Origin: Megascapheus bottae
Taxonomy: Eukaryota; Chordata; Mammalia; Rodentia; Geomyidae
Reading direction: 5' to 3'
NCBI GenBank assembly: GCA_024803745.1
Contig: JANJXV010000004.1
Coordinates: forward strand, 50,911,858 to 50,975,857
Length of the DNA: 64,000 nt
In this document: positions 23,441-34,067 of the stretch, piece after piece
Numbering within the stretch: position 1 is the stretch's first letter
Layout: each line of letters begins with the position of its first letter
The notes under the pieces: generated by a model
The model's database searches: none
Seen by the model: the letters and a program-made list of their open reading frames with translations, nothing else
Told to the model about the DNA's origin: nothing
Program-made: the position numbers and the translations under genes

Positions 23441-24630
23441 CAAACTAGATAACTTTAATTGTATGCTGTAATACTTATTACTTGTAAATGCACACTATCC
23501 TGATATTAGTAATGGCAGCAGATATCATTACAGGTATTTAGTTTTTGGAGTTATCAACTAATATTCTGTGTAATTACCTTTAGAAAATAATTTTACCATT
23601 GTTTATGTTCAGCTGGACAGACTGCCAGTTACTGAAAGTCTACATAAGACAGTTAGTGGCACTGGACATGCAAGAAAATATTGGAGGACTTCTGCTTATG
23701 TCGCTTTAGTATATATAATTAAACAATATTAGTCTTTAAAGGTATCTCTCATATTGATTTATAAGGTTAGCAAGTCCCAATATCGTAATCGATGAAAGGC
23801 TGTTTTTGTTTCATTTTGTTTTTAACATAGAGTGTTTGATAACAAAATAAAAATGTCTACTTATTGTTGAATATCAGTCTGTGTGCTTACGTGGATTTCT
23901 TAATTTTTATTTGTTTTTAAGTAAACAATAGTGATAACTGGTAAGAAAGGATAATATACAATAATTTTGTTTGTAAATAAAATCAAAATAGAGAAAACAT
24001 GAGTGAATACATGAATACTTTCCTATTAGTGTAGCTTCATATAGTCAGGCATATTCCCCAAGAGAACCTAAGCAGATAGATGGGACAGAAAGCCAACTGT
24101 CAGATTGTTCAGTTATTGGGGTAATTTAAGATATAATTTTATAGTCTCCATAGTTGAGGACAAAGAAATAAACATATATTGTGCGTTGGGATATTACTTA
24201 ATGAGTAAATGAACGGCATCACATATAATAAGACATTTTGAGAAGCTGGAGTTCAGAACATTGTGACATCTTTTAAGCTAATTTTTATAGGTTCATGTTT
24301 TAGAAACATCTGCCCAGCCTCCTTCTCATTTTACCCATTTCAACTTTTGGTCAGATTTCATAAGGCACATTCTCTTAGCAAAGAAGCAAAAACTAACTCA
24401 TGTAATAAATGCAAAATGACACATTCAAGATCAGGGTCAATGTTCTTTCTATGTTCTAGTGCAAAAAGATGTGTGACAGCCACTGTAAAAACTTTTGCTC
24501 AAATAAAGAGGAAAGTTTTCTGGAAATGCACTTGAGCAAGCTGTGAACTTTGGTAACAGACCATACTTACTTTTCTTGATGACAGAGATACGTGAAAGCA
24601 AATATTCAGCTGTAATTAAAGGAGGTAGAA
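23441..24630. other. Unique sequence
   Basis: No repeats recognised. A 90-codon frame at 24263-24535 has no domain or splice context. Confidence 0.45.
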
Positions 24631-24840
24631 TTTCTTCTTCTTCTCCTCTTCCTCCTCCTCCTCCTCCTCCTCCTTCTTCTTTTTTTCTCTCTTCCTCTCT
24701 CCCTCCCTCCCTCCCTCTCTCCCTCCCTCCCTCCCTCCCTCCCTCCCTCCCTCCCTCCCTCCCTCCCTCCCTCCCTTCCTTCCTTCCTTCCTTCCTTCCT
24801 TCCTTCCTTCCTTCCTTCTTTCCTTCCTTCCTTCCTTCCC
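24631..24840. repeat. 210-bp uninterrupted polypyrimidine tract
   Basis: Only C and T on the plus strand: (TTC)n, (CCT)n, then (CCCT)n and (CCTT)n. Purine-only on the other strand gives artefactual Arg/Glu/Gly/Lys frames. It adjoins a SINE remnant on the right and may have grown from that SINE's T-rich tail. Confidence 0.95.
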
Positions 24841-24844
24841 ACTG

Positions 24845-25018
24845 TTCATGAGTTTTTGTGCTAAAGGTTAGTGCTCCTCTACCTGAGCCACAATTCCATT
24901 TTTGACTTTTTCTAATTAATCCGGGCTAAGAATCTCATAGACTTTTTCTGCCTCACTAGATTTTAACCACAGTCCTCAGCTCTTAGTCTCCATCATGATG
25001 TGAGCCGCTGATGCCTCA
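24845..25018 (-). mobile_element. B1/ID composite SINE, antisense, degraded
   Basis: 'cctctacctgagccacaatt' (ID side), linker 'gactttttctaattaatccg', and 'tgatgtgagccgctgatgcc' (B1 side). The expected T-tail position is occupied by the polypyrimidine tract. Confidence 0.6.
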
Positions 25019-25396
25019 ACGAAAGTGGAATTTCTTGAAGTATTTATCTGGTTCTGATCTGAAAAAAGAAAAAAAAATCTAGTTTAGCAATGCCGTGGTT
25101 CTTATAGATGATACTTCCAAAGTATTCACACATAGTCATTTACTTAGCAAATAGTTTTTCCAGAGCATAATTTGTAGATCACTCTAGTTTCCACATAGCA
25201 TCATGTTCTCTTCTTCCAAATGCTGGGATAATATCTCTCTTCTCTAGAATTGTCTTGGCTCTCTTTTGCTTTACATTTTACTAATAATAGTACAAAACTT
25301 TTATTGTTCGAGTTGTTTGTGTCATTCAAAAATGAGCTAACCTTTTTGGTGTGTGCTATCTTTTGGATCTGAAATGGCTCCCAAAGGCTTATGGAT
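25019..25396. other. Unique sequence
   Basis: No repeat or frame recognised. Confidence 0.5.
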
Positions 25397-25409
25397 TAAA
25401 AGGTTTATC

Positions 25410-25658
25410 CATGTCAGGCACTGTAATCCTAGCTACTCTGGAGGCTGAGATCTGAGGATCAAGATTCAAAGCCAGCCTGGGCACAAAAGAACCAGAGACT
25501 CTTAGCTCCAATTAACCTGTAGAAAATGGGAAGTGGGGCTGTGTCTCAAGGGTAGGGAGGTACCCTAGAGCTGAAGAGCTCAAGGACATCGCCCAGGCTG
25601 AGTTCAAGTCTCATGACCCACAAAAATAAAAATAAATAAAATAAAATAAAAAAATAAA
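25410..25658 (+). mobile_element. B1/ID composite SINE with 13-bp TSD
   Basis: B1 half 'gtaatcctagctactctgga' and 'ggaggctgagatctgagga', linker 'tccaattaacctgtagaaaa', and ID half 'gagctgaagagctcaaggac', ending in A-rich AATA repeats. TAAAAGGTTTATC repeats at 25397-25409 and 25659-25671, proving insertion as one unit. Confidence 0.95.
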
Positions 25659-25943
25659 TAAAAGGTTTATCTTTGCCTGAGTAGGTCATGAGAGGTCGTG
25701 GAACCTTTAAGTTTGGCCTAATGGAGGAAGTTCCCTCACCAGAAGGCATTCCTGGAAGGGGATCTGTGGAAGCTAGCCTGTATTTCTCTCCTCAGCCCTC
25801 CCAGCAATTTTAGGCATGAGCTTTTAGGCCAGGATACAATGTCCCAGCACTTATATAGGAGCAACAGCCATGGACAGAAACCTCCCAAATTCGGAGCCCC
25901 ACGGAGCCTTCTTTTAAAACAGTTTATACCTGGCATCTTTCTT

Positions 25944-26151
25944 TTTTGTCGTTTTTCTCTTATTTTCTTTTCTTAGTCTTGGGGCTTAGACTGAGGGCCT
26001 GGGCATTGTCCTTGAGATTAAGGCAAGCGTCCTACCACTTGAGCCATAGAGCCATTTCCAGCTTTTTCTGTGTATGTGGTAATGAAGAATCATACCCAGG
26101 GTTTCATGCATGCTAGTCAAGCACTCTACCACTAGGCCATGTTCATAGCCC
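25944..26151 (-). mobile_element. Dimeric ID SINE, antisense, with TSD
   Basis: T-rich tail, then 'ccttgagattaaggcaagcg', 'tcctaccacttgagccatag', linker, 'ggtttcatgcatgctagtca' and 'ctctaccactaggcc'. Duplicated target 25927-25943 and 26152-26168 matches at 15 of 17 bases. Confidence 0.9.
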
Positions 26152-26168
26152 TACCTGGTGTCTTTCTT

Positions 26169-27194
26169 AGGAAAAGAAAACCCTTTTAATAAAGGGATAT
26201 TCTAAATAATGTTTAATACTGAGCAGTTTTGTTGTATATATTTAATAATTGTTATATTTGATAGCATAGATTTCCTTATTTCTCAGGCTAAAAAATGGAT
26301 GCCTTGGAGAAGTAGTTAGAAACATAATACCAAACGGGTACTATTACATTATTTTAAATAGATATTGTCAAAATATATGTAGTAAAATGTTAGTAATTAA
26401 CTTTCCCCCAAAATAATCATATGCTTCACCAATATAAACATTAGTTCTAATCATTAATTGAGCGAAGCCTCTAAAGTTTAATTTTTGAAAAAAAATGGTG
26501 GTTATAACTAAAAATGGCAAAAAAAGAAAAATGGCAAAAACAAAACCCATAAGTAGGTGCACATACAAATTCAAATAGTACTGAAATATCTTAAAATATT
26601 AAAGTAACTAAGATTATTTTCAAGTTCTAAAGATATCAGGACAGTTTTTACCAAATATTAAACACAAAAATGTTCAAAACTTTCTAAGAGAATATGCACA
26701 ATGCTGGTTATTTTAGAAAGTTGTTAAGGTGACTTACAAAAATGCATATATAAAAAGAGTATAAATATAGTAGGAGCAAAAGCAGTACAACAGATTGGGA
26801 ACATAAAATGTAGCCAAATTAGTCATCAGAAGCACTAAGACACATATACTTCTGTTCCACATTCGAGCTTCACATAAGCATGTCTGATTGGGAGAATCTA
26901 AATCGTTTTGAAGGCAGTTTATTTTTTTATGGTTATTTTTTCCCCCTCTTAAGGTGGTTGGAAAGCCTACAAAGGCTGGCTGTCCATTACATCTGCTAGG
27001 ATTGTCTGAGGAAACAGACAATAGTTTGAGGAAAGAAATGTTTAATACTCTTGTTACCTTGAAGGTCTCAGTTCACTCAGCATTTTACCTCATCTTGCCT
27101 TTACTAGCTCTTTCTAACACTGCAGCTTAATTTTACAGATTGACTTTAGAGAATTGTGATAGTGTGATAGGCTGCATGTTTTATATCTGATTTT
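26169..27194. other. Unique AT-rich sequence
   Basis: No recognisable element. Short frames on the minus strand are chance. Confidence 0.5.
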
Positions 27195-27295
27195 TAAATA
27201 TTTATTTTGGTGAATGGGATTTGAACTCAGGGCTTGAGTTCAAGCACTTGCTAGGCAGGAATTTTACCATTTGAGCCATGCCCTAGCCCTCTCTT
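27195..27295 (-). mobile_element. ID-like SINE monomer, antisense
   Basis: 'gatttgaactcagggcttga', 'caagcacttgctaggcagga' and 'accatttgagccatgcc' form a single antisense ID-type module with a T-rich start. No second module is present. Confidence 0.6.
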
Positions 27296-28625
27296 GCTAT
27301 GGTCATTTTTTGCCTTTTTTAAATTATTTATTAGTATAAATTAAATTAATAAAGGAATTTTATTGTGATTTTCACAATGTACATATCATGTATTTTGATT
27401 AAATTCATAGAATTTGTATTATTTATTATGAATTATTTTATTGCTTTATAATTAATAGATTCATATAATCATGTAATTATAATGATCTTTAAATTAATAT
27501 TTTATATGTTGGTAAATTATTATATTTATTATTATTATTTATTAAACCTTCCCTTCCATCCTTTCTCTCCTACATACTCTATTTTAATAATTTATGGTGG
27601 TTTTACTGTTGTATTCACACACACACAGAGTGGTGTGTGTAAGTCTCACTCACCTAGTCATCTTCATTGAAAGCATTGTAATATTCCTGAAACAATGTGG
27701 AGAAAAAACACTAGTGTTTAGATATTTGCAATTTACTTACCTATAATTCATATTCTTGTTCCATCATATCTTTAGACATGGACTTGATATGAAATAATGA
27801 TCATATGTAAAACACACAGAATGTACAGAAGCTCAGGGACGTCACTCTGAGCCAGTTGAACATTTAGAGGTCTGAACTGCTACAGGTTGGCAGTATTTAA
27901 GTCTTTATCACAGATTTATGGTGAAGGGAAAGGCCACGACACTTGGTAGCTACAATGTCAGACTTCTAGTATCCTCTCAGAGAAAAACCCAAAAATGACA
28001 CCTCTTTATAGTTTTGCTTCATATCCTGTGGTTCTTTAAATCTAAACAACTTACTAGTAAGGCTTGCCAACACTGACATCAGGCTTGTGCAAAAATAATA
28101 AGTATAGCTAATCAAGTCATCTAATAATAAGAGTTTTGTTTATAGTTCTTTTACCCAATTCGGCCAAGCTGAACCTAGGCATTAACCAAACAGCATTTTA
28201 AAAAGTCAGATATCAAAATAGAAAAGCAGAAAAAAGATACTGAAATTTTCACAGTGAAACTGAGCTTACAGTAGGTTGTAGGGTCTTGGTAGGCACTGAG
28301 TGTAGAAAACAGTTTAAGTTGAGGAACAATGAATGTAAGGTACTGTTCTGTGAAGAAAGGCCTGCCAAGGCTTGTTTCCTTCATCCAGCCTAAGGGTTTT
28401 AGCAGACTACACACAAATTTTTAAGGACCACTCCTGCCATAGTTTGGAGAACAAATGGCAGCAAGGGAATTTAAGCAGAGGGAAGGGAATCAATGATCTG
28501 CCCTGCAGTAATCTAGATAACAGACCATGGGTTGGCTTGGAAGGAGGCAACTGGGTAGGTAAGTGGGTAAAGCATAAATCATTGAGAGGGTGGCTTGTTT
28601 TCTAAGATGTGGTGACAGCTTGTGT
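27296..28625. other. Unique sequence, very AT-rich at left
   Basis: 27300-27550 is nearly all A and T. At 27618-27641 a CA run and a GTGTGT run face each other and could form a small hairpin. No gene recognised. Confidence 0.5.
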
Positions 28626-28702
28626 AGAATTAAAGATAATCTACATTTATAGGCTAGACAACAGAATTAAAGCTAATCTACATTTATTGTCTAGCCTATA
28701 AA
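28626..28702. repeat. Compact direct repeat plus 16-bp perfect inverted repeat
   Basis: A 25-base unit at 28626-28650 recurs at 28663-28687 with one change. Overlapping it, TTTATAGGCTAGACAA at 28646-28661 is exactly reverse-complemented at 28687-28702. The second copy of the direct repeat forms the hairpin loop. Confidence 0.95.
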
Positions 28703-29031
28703 CTGGAATTTATTGACTATGAGATAATATGTGAGATGAAATAGATTTTGAGGGAGAGGATAATATGCATATTTTAAGGATGTGGTACATGACTCACTTA
28801 TCAAAGTCAACATTCAGCATGTAGCCTAGAGTTTTTACTTAACAACATCATTTGCGTGGTTGTTGATTGCTAATGTTCTTGATTTATGTGTAAAACAGTG
28901 CTAGCTGCATTGTTTCCCCCCAGTTTTATTACCTTTTAGTACTCAGCTTAGACATGCTTAAAGAATAAAACAGCTATTTTTCTTGGTCCCCCTGAGTGTT
29001 TGCTCACCATACTTCTATGGAGTGCTCAGAT
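28703..29031. other. Unique sequence
   Basis: No recognisable element. Confidence 0.5.
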
Positions 29032-29045
29032 AAAAACTTTCCATA

Positions 29046-29333
29046 GGGGCCAGGAGCGTGGCCTAGTGGTAAGAGAACTTGCCTAATATGCACAAAGCTC
29101 TGAGTTTGATTCCTTGCTATCACAGGATAAAGCCAGAATGGTGCTGTGATTCAAGTAGTAGAGGCCTAGCCTTGAGAATGCCCAAGAACAGTGCCCAGGC
29201 CCTGGGTTCAAGCCCCAGGACCAGCCAAAAAAAAAAAAGTGGTGCTGTGGCTCAAGCGGTACAGCACTAACCTTGAGCTCAGGGATAACATCCCAAGCCC
29301 TACAGCAGAGTAAAATATAAAAACAATTTTTTT
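29046..29333 (+). mobile_element. Trimeric ID-type SINE
   Basis: The usual two ID modules (29046-29237, ending 'aggaccagcc' plus A12) are followed directly by a third, 'gtggtgctgtggctcaagcg' to 'ccctacagcagagtaaaata' (29238-29318), and an A/T-rich end. Near-identical 14-bp flanks (AAAAACTTTCCATA at 29032-29045, AAAAACTTTTCACA at 29334-29347) enclose all three, so the trimer probably inserted as one RNA. The first B box is degraded (gtttgattcc). Confidence 0.8.
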
Positions 29334-29347
29334 AAAAACTTTTCACA

Positions 29348-29488
29348 GAATGTCTATAAAATTTTATAAGAAATACCAAAGAAAGGTAAAAAAAACTATC
29401 TTCAACAAGATTATCCACTCTTCAAATTTGTTTGCAGAAAAGAAAAAAGCATACAATGTCACTGGCAATATTTTTTTTCTTTTATCCT
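29348..29488. other. Unique sequence
   Basis: A-rich, nothing recognised. Confidence 0.5.
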
Positions 29489-29557
29489 TTTTTTCTGTAT
29501 TGGGACATTATACTTGCTTGGAAAGCATTTTGCCACTGAGGTACATCCCAGGCAAAT
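29489..29557 (-). mobile_element. ID-like monomer remnant, antisense
   Basis: T-rich start, 'tgtattgggacattatactt', 'gcttggaaagcattttgcca' and 'ctgaggtacatcccagg' fit a decayed antisense ID module. Confidence 0.4.
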
Positions 29558-30596
29558 AAATTTATTAATCAGCTTTTCTCTTCTGACTGTTTTCCCCCTT
29601 GCACTGGCGACCTGTTCCCAAAGTACATTGGCAAAAATTACCTGGATCTTGAATATTTTATGAGCGATAAGATGCATAAGCACAGCAAAATCATTTTTGT
29701 AACACAATGACTCAAATTTGAATTAAAATAAAACCAAAAGTATAGAAAAACACTTAACAATATCTTCATGATCACTTTTCATATCACTCAGATTTTATGT
29801 TAGAATCATGAGAACTAAGACTCTCACCAGGAGAACCTTATTTATTTAGTGAAATGTCTACTGATCCATAGCAGTATAACATCTAATTGACACTTAACTA
29901 TCTCAACAGTGTAATTATTCCTTTGTTCAACAAATATTAATTAAGGAGACAGTGATCATGATGAATTCATCAGCTAACCACATGTCTCCTGCAATAATTT
30001 ATTTTAATCCTTCCTTAAACCATATTACTCCATGAGAATCGTCTGTGTGATGGAGCCTACTGTGATGCAGGTGATTTGTAATGTCAAAACTGCTCTCACA
30101 TGGATTTGATTCTGGAGTAGAAAATAGATTATGTCATGCAAACTCACACAACTTCAGAGTAGAGATCTTTTTTTTTTTTCCTTGAGCTTAACTTTGGAGT
30201 TGATTTGGCGTATTACATGCCTTATTGCATTTCATTCAGATTGCTGTATAACTCAGTTTGCTATAATAACCTCTATTCTGCCGAGAATATTCAGACAGTC
30301 TAATTTATCCTTTGGTGCCAGCAACAGCATGAAAAATGTGCTGTCTAGAATACAAGGAGAAGAAAATCATCTTCATCACTTTCCTGGCATTCGTCTATTA
30401 GCTGGTCCTTTGACTTTTTCAAGCTACCTCCAAAGCCTGTCATGCACTGTGGTCCATGTGGACTGGACTAAGCAGGAAGGAGACTGCATCAAACAAAGCT
30501 AAAATAATCCTAGGGTCAGATGACACTAAGATGGATAGATCCTAGAAGACGAAAGGTAGTATTTCTACAACATGATCTTTCTTCAGACAGGTGATG
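29558..30596. other. Unique sequence
   Basis: A T12 run lies at about 30168-30179. The 123-codon frame at 30131-30502 has no domain signature. Confidence 0.45.
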
Positions 30597-30599
30597 AAA

Positions 30600-30894
30600 G
30601 TGTATCTGTGTTTCAAGGGGTAGAGCACCAACCTGGTGCAACCTGTAACCCTAGCTACTCAGGAGGCTGAGATCCGAGGATCAAGGTTCAAAGCCATCTT
30701 GGGCACTAAAACACATGAGACTCTTATCTCCAATTAACCACTAGAAAAGTGGAAGTGGTGCTGTAGCTCCAGGGGTAGGGCTATAGCCTTGAGCTGAAGA
30801 GATCAGAGACAATGCCCAAATCCAGCATCCAAGCTAAGGGAGAACTCGAGGCACTGGTTTCAAACCCCAGTACATGGGGGTGGGAGGGATGCAA

Positions 30895-30895
<1 letters not shown>
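30600..30895 (+). mobile_element. Complex ID + B1 + ID SINE
   Basis: An ID-like start (gtatctgtgtttcaagggg, tagagcaccaacctg) runs into a B1-like block (tagctactcaggaggctgag). The linker and a second ID-like block follow, with 'gccttgagctgaagagatca' and 'ggtttcaaaccccagtacat'. A (CA)n array replaces the tail. Confidence 0.7.

Positions 30896-30934
<39 letters not shown>
30896..30934. repeat. (CA)n microsatellite at a SINE tail
   Basis: About 19 CA units begin exactly where the SINE A-tail should be; A-rich DNA follows. Confidence 0.95.
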
Positions 30935-30936
<2 letters not shown>

Positions 30937-32711
30937 AAATAAAATAAAAATAAGCAAAAAAATGACAGTTGACAATCAGAAAATTATGTTTAGCTTGCTT
31001 TTACTACTGATAATAAAAATAAGGACTGTTTGAAAAAAGGTGTGTGATTATTGGCCAAGCCACTATACCCATACAAGATCAACGTACACAGACAAGCTGA
31101 AAAGGTCACCACCATTTACCCTACTTTCAATCTATGCTTCTAAGAAGTATAGGAAACCTGGAGAAAAGAGGAGGTCCTTTAGGGATGCAGGCTTCAAAAT
31201 GAGAAAACAAAATTTCTTGCGGGTTTCTATTTTGCCCTTTAAAATTGATACAAGTCACATTCCATCTTTTGACACCTCTTTAAAAATAAAGGGATATTTT
31301 ATATTATTCGCACTTAGCAAAATCCATGCTAGGAAATGTGTCCCGTATTTACTGAATGACTTTGAGCCATCTCTTTGCAGTTTGGGTTTATTAATAGTTC
31401 TTATTGAACAATATTGTGCTAACTTATCCTTTTCCTCCTCTCCTAAGGAACTCTTGTTACTTCAGACCAGGTCAAGTGCTTAGAACAGAATGTATTGGTA
31501 AAGATTCTATTTAGGAAGTTTAACTGAAAAATATTAATTGCTAATGACTTTGGCAATGATGATCCAGTGACATAAAAAGAGCTAGGGCTGTGAGGGCATG
31601 TCTGAAAAATATGGAGAAAAGACACAGTAGAGCAAGAAGGACACCTATGATTATCTTTAGCAGTATGACCAAAGGCCTGCCAAAACCAAAGAGGGAAACT
31701 GGCTTTCATCCATCCAAGAACAGAACTCAACTGTCACACAGAAGAAATGGAGAACCATTTCACAAACCTATTTAGGTGACTTCAGGGCTAGATTGTGACA
31801 AAAGAACAGCTACTTTCTTACAGAGCAAGAAGTGTAGTTATTGCATAGGTTCCAGAATTTGAAGCACTTATTTCAAACCCAACTTCTATTATCTATGCCC
31901 CAATAAATGCTGCCGGTTTCCCCATTTTCCCTGAGTAGCGTAGTCTGTCCTTGTTTGTAACATGACGACAGTGAAGTTCCTTCCTTCCCAAGAAGCTGCA
32001 AGCAGAATTTTTGTGCCATCTTCCATATTCAACTTCTGAGAGCATTGTCTGACACACAGTAAATAATAACTCTCAGCTCTGTCACACCCTTCCTTAAAAA
32101 ATATTAAGATTATCATATAAAAAGTTATGTTCACGTACTTGAAAAATCAGTTTCAGTTTTGCATGGAATTAATGGATACATTTATTCAATTTTCCATTTA
32201 TGTCAAGGGAAAATATATATACTGTGAAAACTAATTTTACTGTGGCTTTGCTTGACATAGTATAGAAGAAAACTCTTAAGCTTCCTGGAAAACTTGAACT
32301 TCATTAATATTAGTCTATGGGCCTTTGGGGGATGAGTGGAATAAAAGGTATCTCCCAACTGGAAACCACAGGTCTTGAAATTAATTAAATGGTGGGTAAC
32401 TCTGTTACAGAAGTTAGAGTACACTTACATTTTCTTTATGCATATGGATTTTTTATAGAGCAGTTTTCTGCTCAGTGTTATAATTCCCAAACTTATAAAG
32501 AAAGCATACATTGAAGGGAAGTGTAGAACTGAGTGTGAAGAACATATTAAAAAAATTCTTTTAAAATTAAACAGCTAACAATCCAAGTCCTGCTGGTATA
32601 TTTAACAGTTTGGATGTCTCTGATAAAAAATTTAACAGTTGCTACTAATTCTGATCTCAAGATCCTAGTAATATCTAATATCAGTGTCTTTAAGTTTGAT
32701 GTCTTTTTGGC
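30935..32711. other. Unique sequence
   Basis: Holds the longest non-L1 frame of the window: 147 codons at 31040-31483, starting GTG. It shows no membrane pattern, domain or splice context, and one such frame is about what chance gives in this composition. Confidence 0.45.
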
Positions 32712-32941
32712 TGTTGTTTGGTACAGGGCTTGAATCCATGCATGGCCTGAGATGAAGTTCCCGGGTTCTTTCTGCTCAAGGCAAGCATTGTGCCACTTTG
32801 AGTCACAACTCTACTTTAGATATTCTGGTGAATTATTGGAGAGAAGAGTCATGGGCTTTTCTCCATATGATGACTTTGATTCTTGGATCTCAGCCTCCTG
32901 AATAGTTAGAATTAAAAGCATGAGATAGCAGTGCCCAGCTA
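32712..32941 (-). mobile_element. B1/ID composite SINE, antisense, diverged
   Basis: 'ctcaaggcaagcattgtgcc', 'actttgagtcacaactctac', linker 'ggtgaattattggagagaag', 'ctcagcctcctgaatagtta' and 'gcatgagatagcagtgccca' appear in the usual antisense order. Confidence 0.65.
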
Positions 32942-33091
32942 AATTGATATTATCTTCTAGTGATTTTGCTGTTACTGTTCAAAAGAGTTAAACATTTTAT
33001 TGTATGCAAGACTACAGGTTTTGTATATTTCAACAATTATAAATTTTGTACACTAGAAAAGTGATGCTTTTTTATTATAAAAGTAAAAAGT

Positions 33092-33294
33092 GGTCTGGGA
33101 GTTTGGCCTAGTGGTTAAAGTGCTTGCATAGCATGCATGAAGACCCAGGTTTGATTCCTCGGTACCACATACTCAGAAAAAGCCAGAAGTGGTGCTGAGG
33201 CTCAAGTGGTAGAGCTCTAGCCTTGAGAAAGTCCAAGGACAGTGCTCAGGCCCTGAGCTCAAGCCCAGGACTGGCAAAATAAATAAATAAATAA

Positions 33295-33340
<46 letters not shown>
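33092..33340 (+). mobile_element. Dimeric ID SINE with microsatellite tail and TSD
   Basis: Full two-module element ('gagtttggcctagtggttaa' to 'gcccaggactggc'). The tail changes from AAAT repeats into about 11 GATA units. AGTAAAAAGT flanks the element plus its grown tail at 33082-33091 and 33341-33350. Confidence 0.95.

Positions 33341-33342
<2 letters not shown>
33275..33342. repeat. (AAAT)n-(GATA)n microsatellite
   Basis: Inside the duplicated target sites of the preceding SINE, so it arose from that A-tail after insertion. Confidence 0.95.
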
Positions 33343-33359
33343 TAAAAAGTATAATATTA

Positions 33360-33595
33360 AGCTGGGTGTAGTGGCTCACGGCTATAATCCTAGCTACTCG
33401 GAAGCTGAGATTGAGGATCAAGGTTCAAAGCCAGCTCAGGTGAAAAAGGACCTGAGACTCCTAACTCCAATTAAACTCTAGAAAATGGGAAGTGGGCTTG
33501 GCCCAAGAGTTGAATGGTAGTCTTGAGCTGAAGAGCTCAGTGACAGTGCCCAGGCTGAGTTCAAGCTCCATAACTCACAAAAAACAAAACAAAAA
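33360..33595 (+). mobile_element. B1/ID composite SINE with TSD
   Basis: 'ctgggtgtagtggctcacgg', 'atcctagctactcggaagct', linker 'tccaattaaactctagaaaa' and 'cttgagctgaagagctcagt', with an A-rich end. AGTATAATATTA (33348-33359) versus AGTGTAATATTA (33596-33607) flank it. Its left duplication starts inside the right duplication of the SINE before it. Confidence 0.95.
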
Positions 33596-33607
33596 AGTGT
33601 AATATTA

Positions 33608-33806
33608 TCTAACTATGTCACAGTACTGAAAATTTTATGTAACTAATCTCAATAAAAAAGTTGAATCTTCTAAAACTTTATGAACATATACATAAGCAGA
33701 CTTAATTAATTCACTATCTTCCTGTTTTTATTTTCCATGTGACTACTTTCCAATGTGTGGTACTTTCCAGTTTGCAGAATTAAATACAGTTGTTTTACCT
33801 TTTTCC
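33608..33806. other. Unique sequence between opposed SINEs
   Basis: AT-rich, nothing recognised. Confidence 0.5.
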
Positions 33807-33819
33807 GAAGGAGATATAT

Positions 33820-34054
33820 ATATGTATATATATATATATATATACATAGATATATAATTTATTTATTTTTGCCAGTCCTGGGTTTGAGCTCAGGGCCTGA
33901 GCACTGTCCTTGGACTTTCTCAAGGCTAGAGCTCTACTACAAAGATTCAGCACCACTTCCAGCTTTTTTCTATGTATGTGGTACCAAGGAATCGAACCCA
34001 GGTCTTCGTGCATGCTAGGCAAGCACTCTACCACTAGGCCAAACTCCCAGTCCT
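33820..34054 (-). mobile_element. Dimeric ID SINE, antisense, with 13-bp TSD
   Basis: A (TA)n expansion sits in the tail (33820-33862). Then come 'ttgccagtcctgggtttgag', 'tcaaggctagagctctacta', 'ggaatcgaacccaggtcttc' (intact B box on the minus strand) and 'ctctaccactaggccaaact'. GAAGGAGATATAT flanks it at 33807-33819 and 34055-34067. Confidence 0.95.
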
Positions 34055-34067
34055 GAAGGAGATATAT

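Noticed and set aside
24543..24851. Pro/Leu/Ser-rich and Arg/Glu/Gly-rich frames on both strands
   Set aside because: Produced by the pure polypyrimidine tract, which lacks stops in these frames.
31040..31483. 147-codon frame, longest outside the L1
   Set aside because: No ATG near the start, no domain or splice context; about one frame of this length is expected by chance in 64 kb of this composition.
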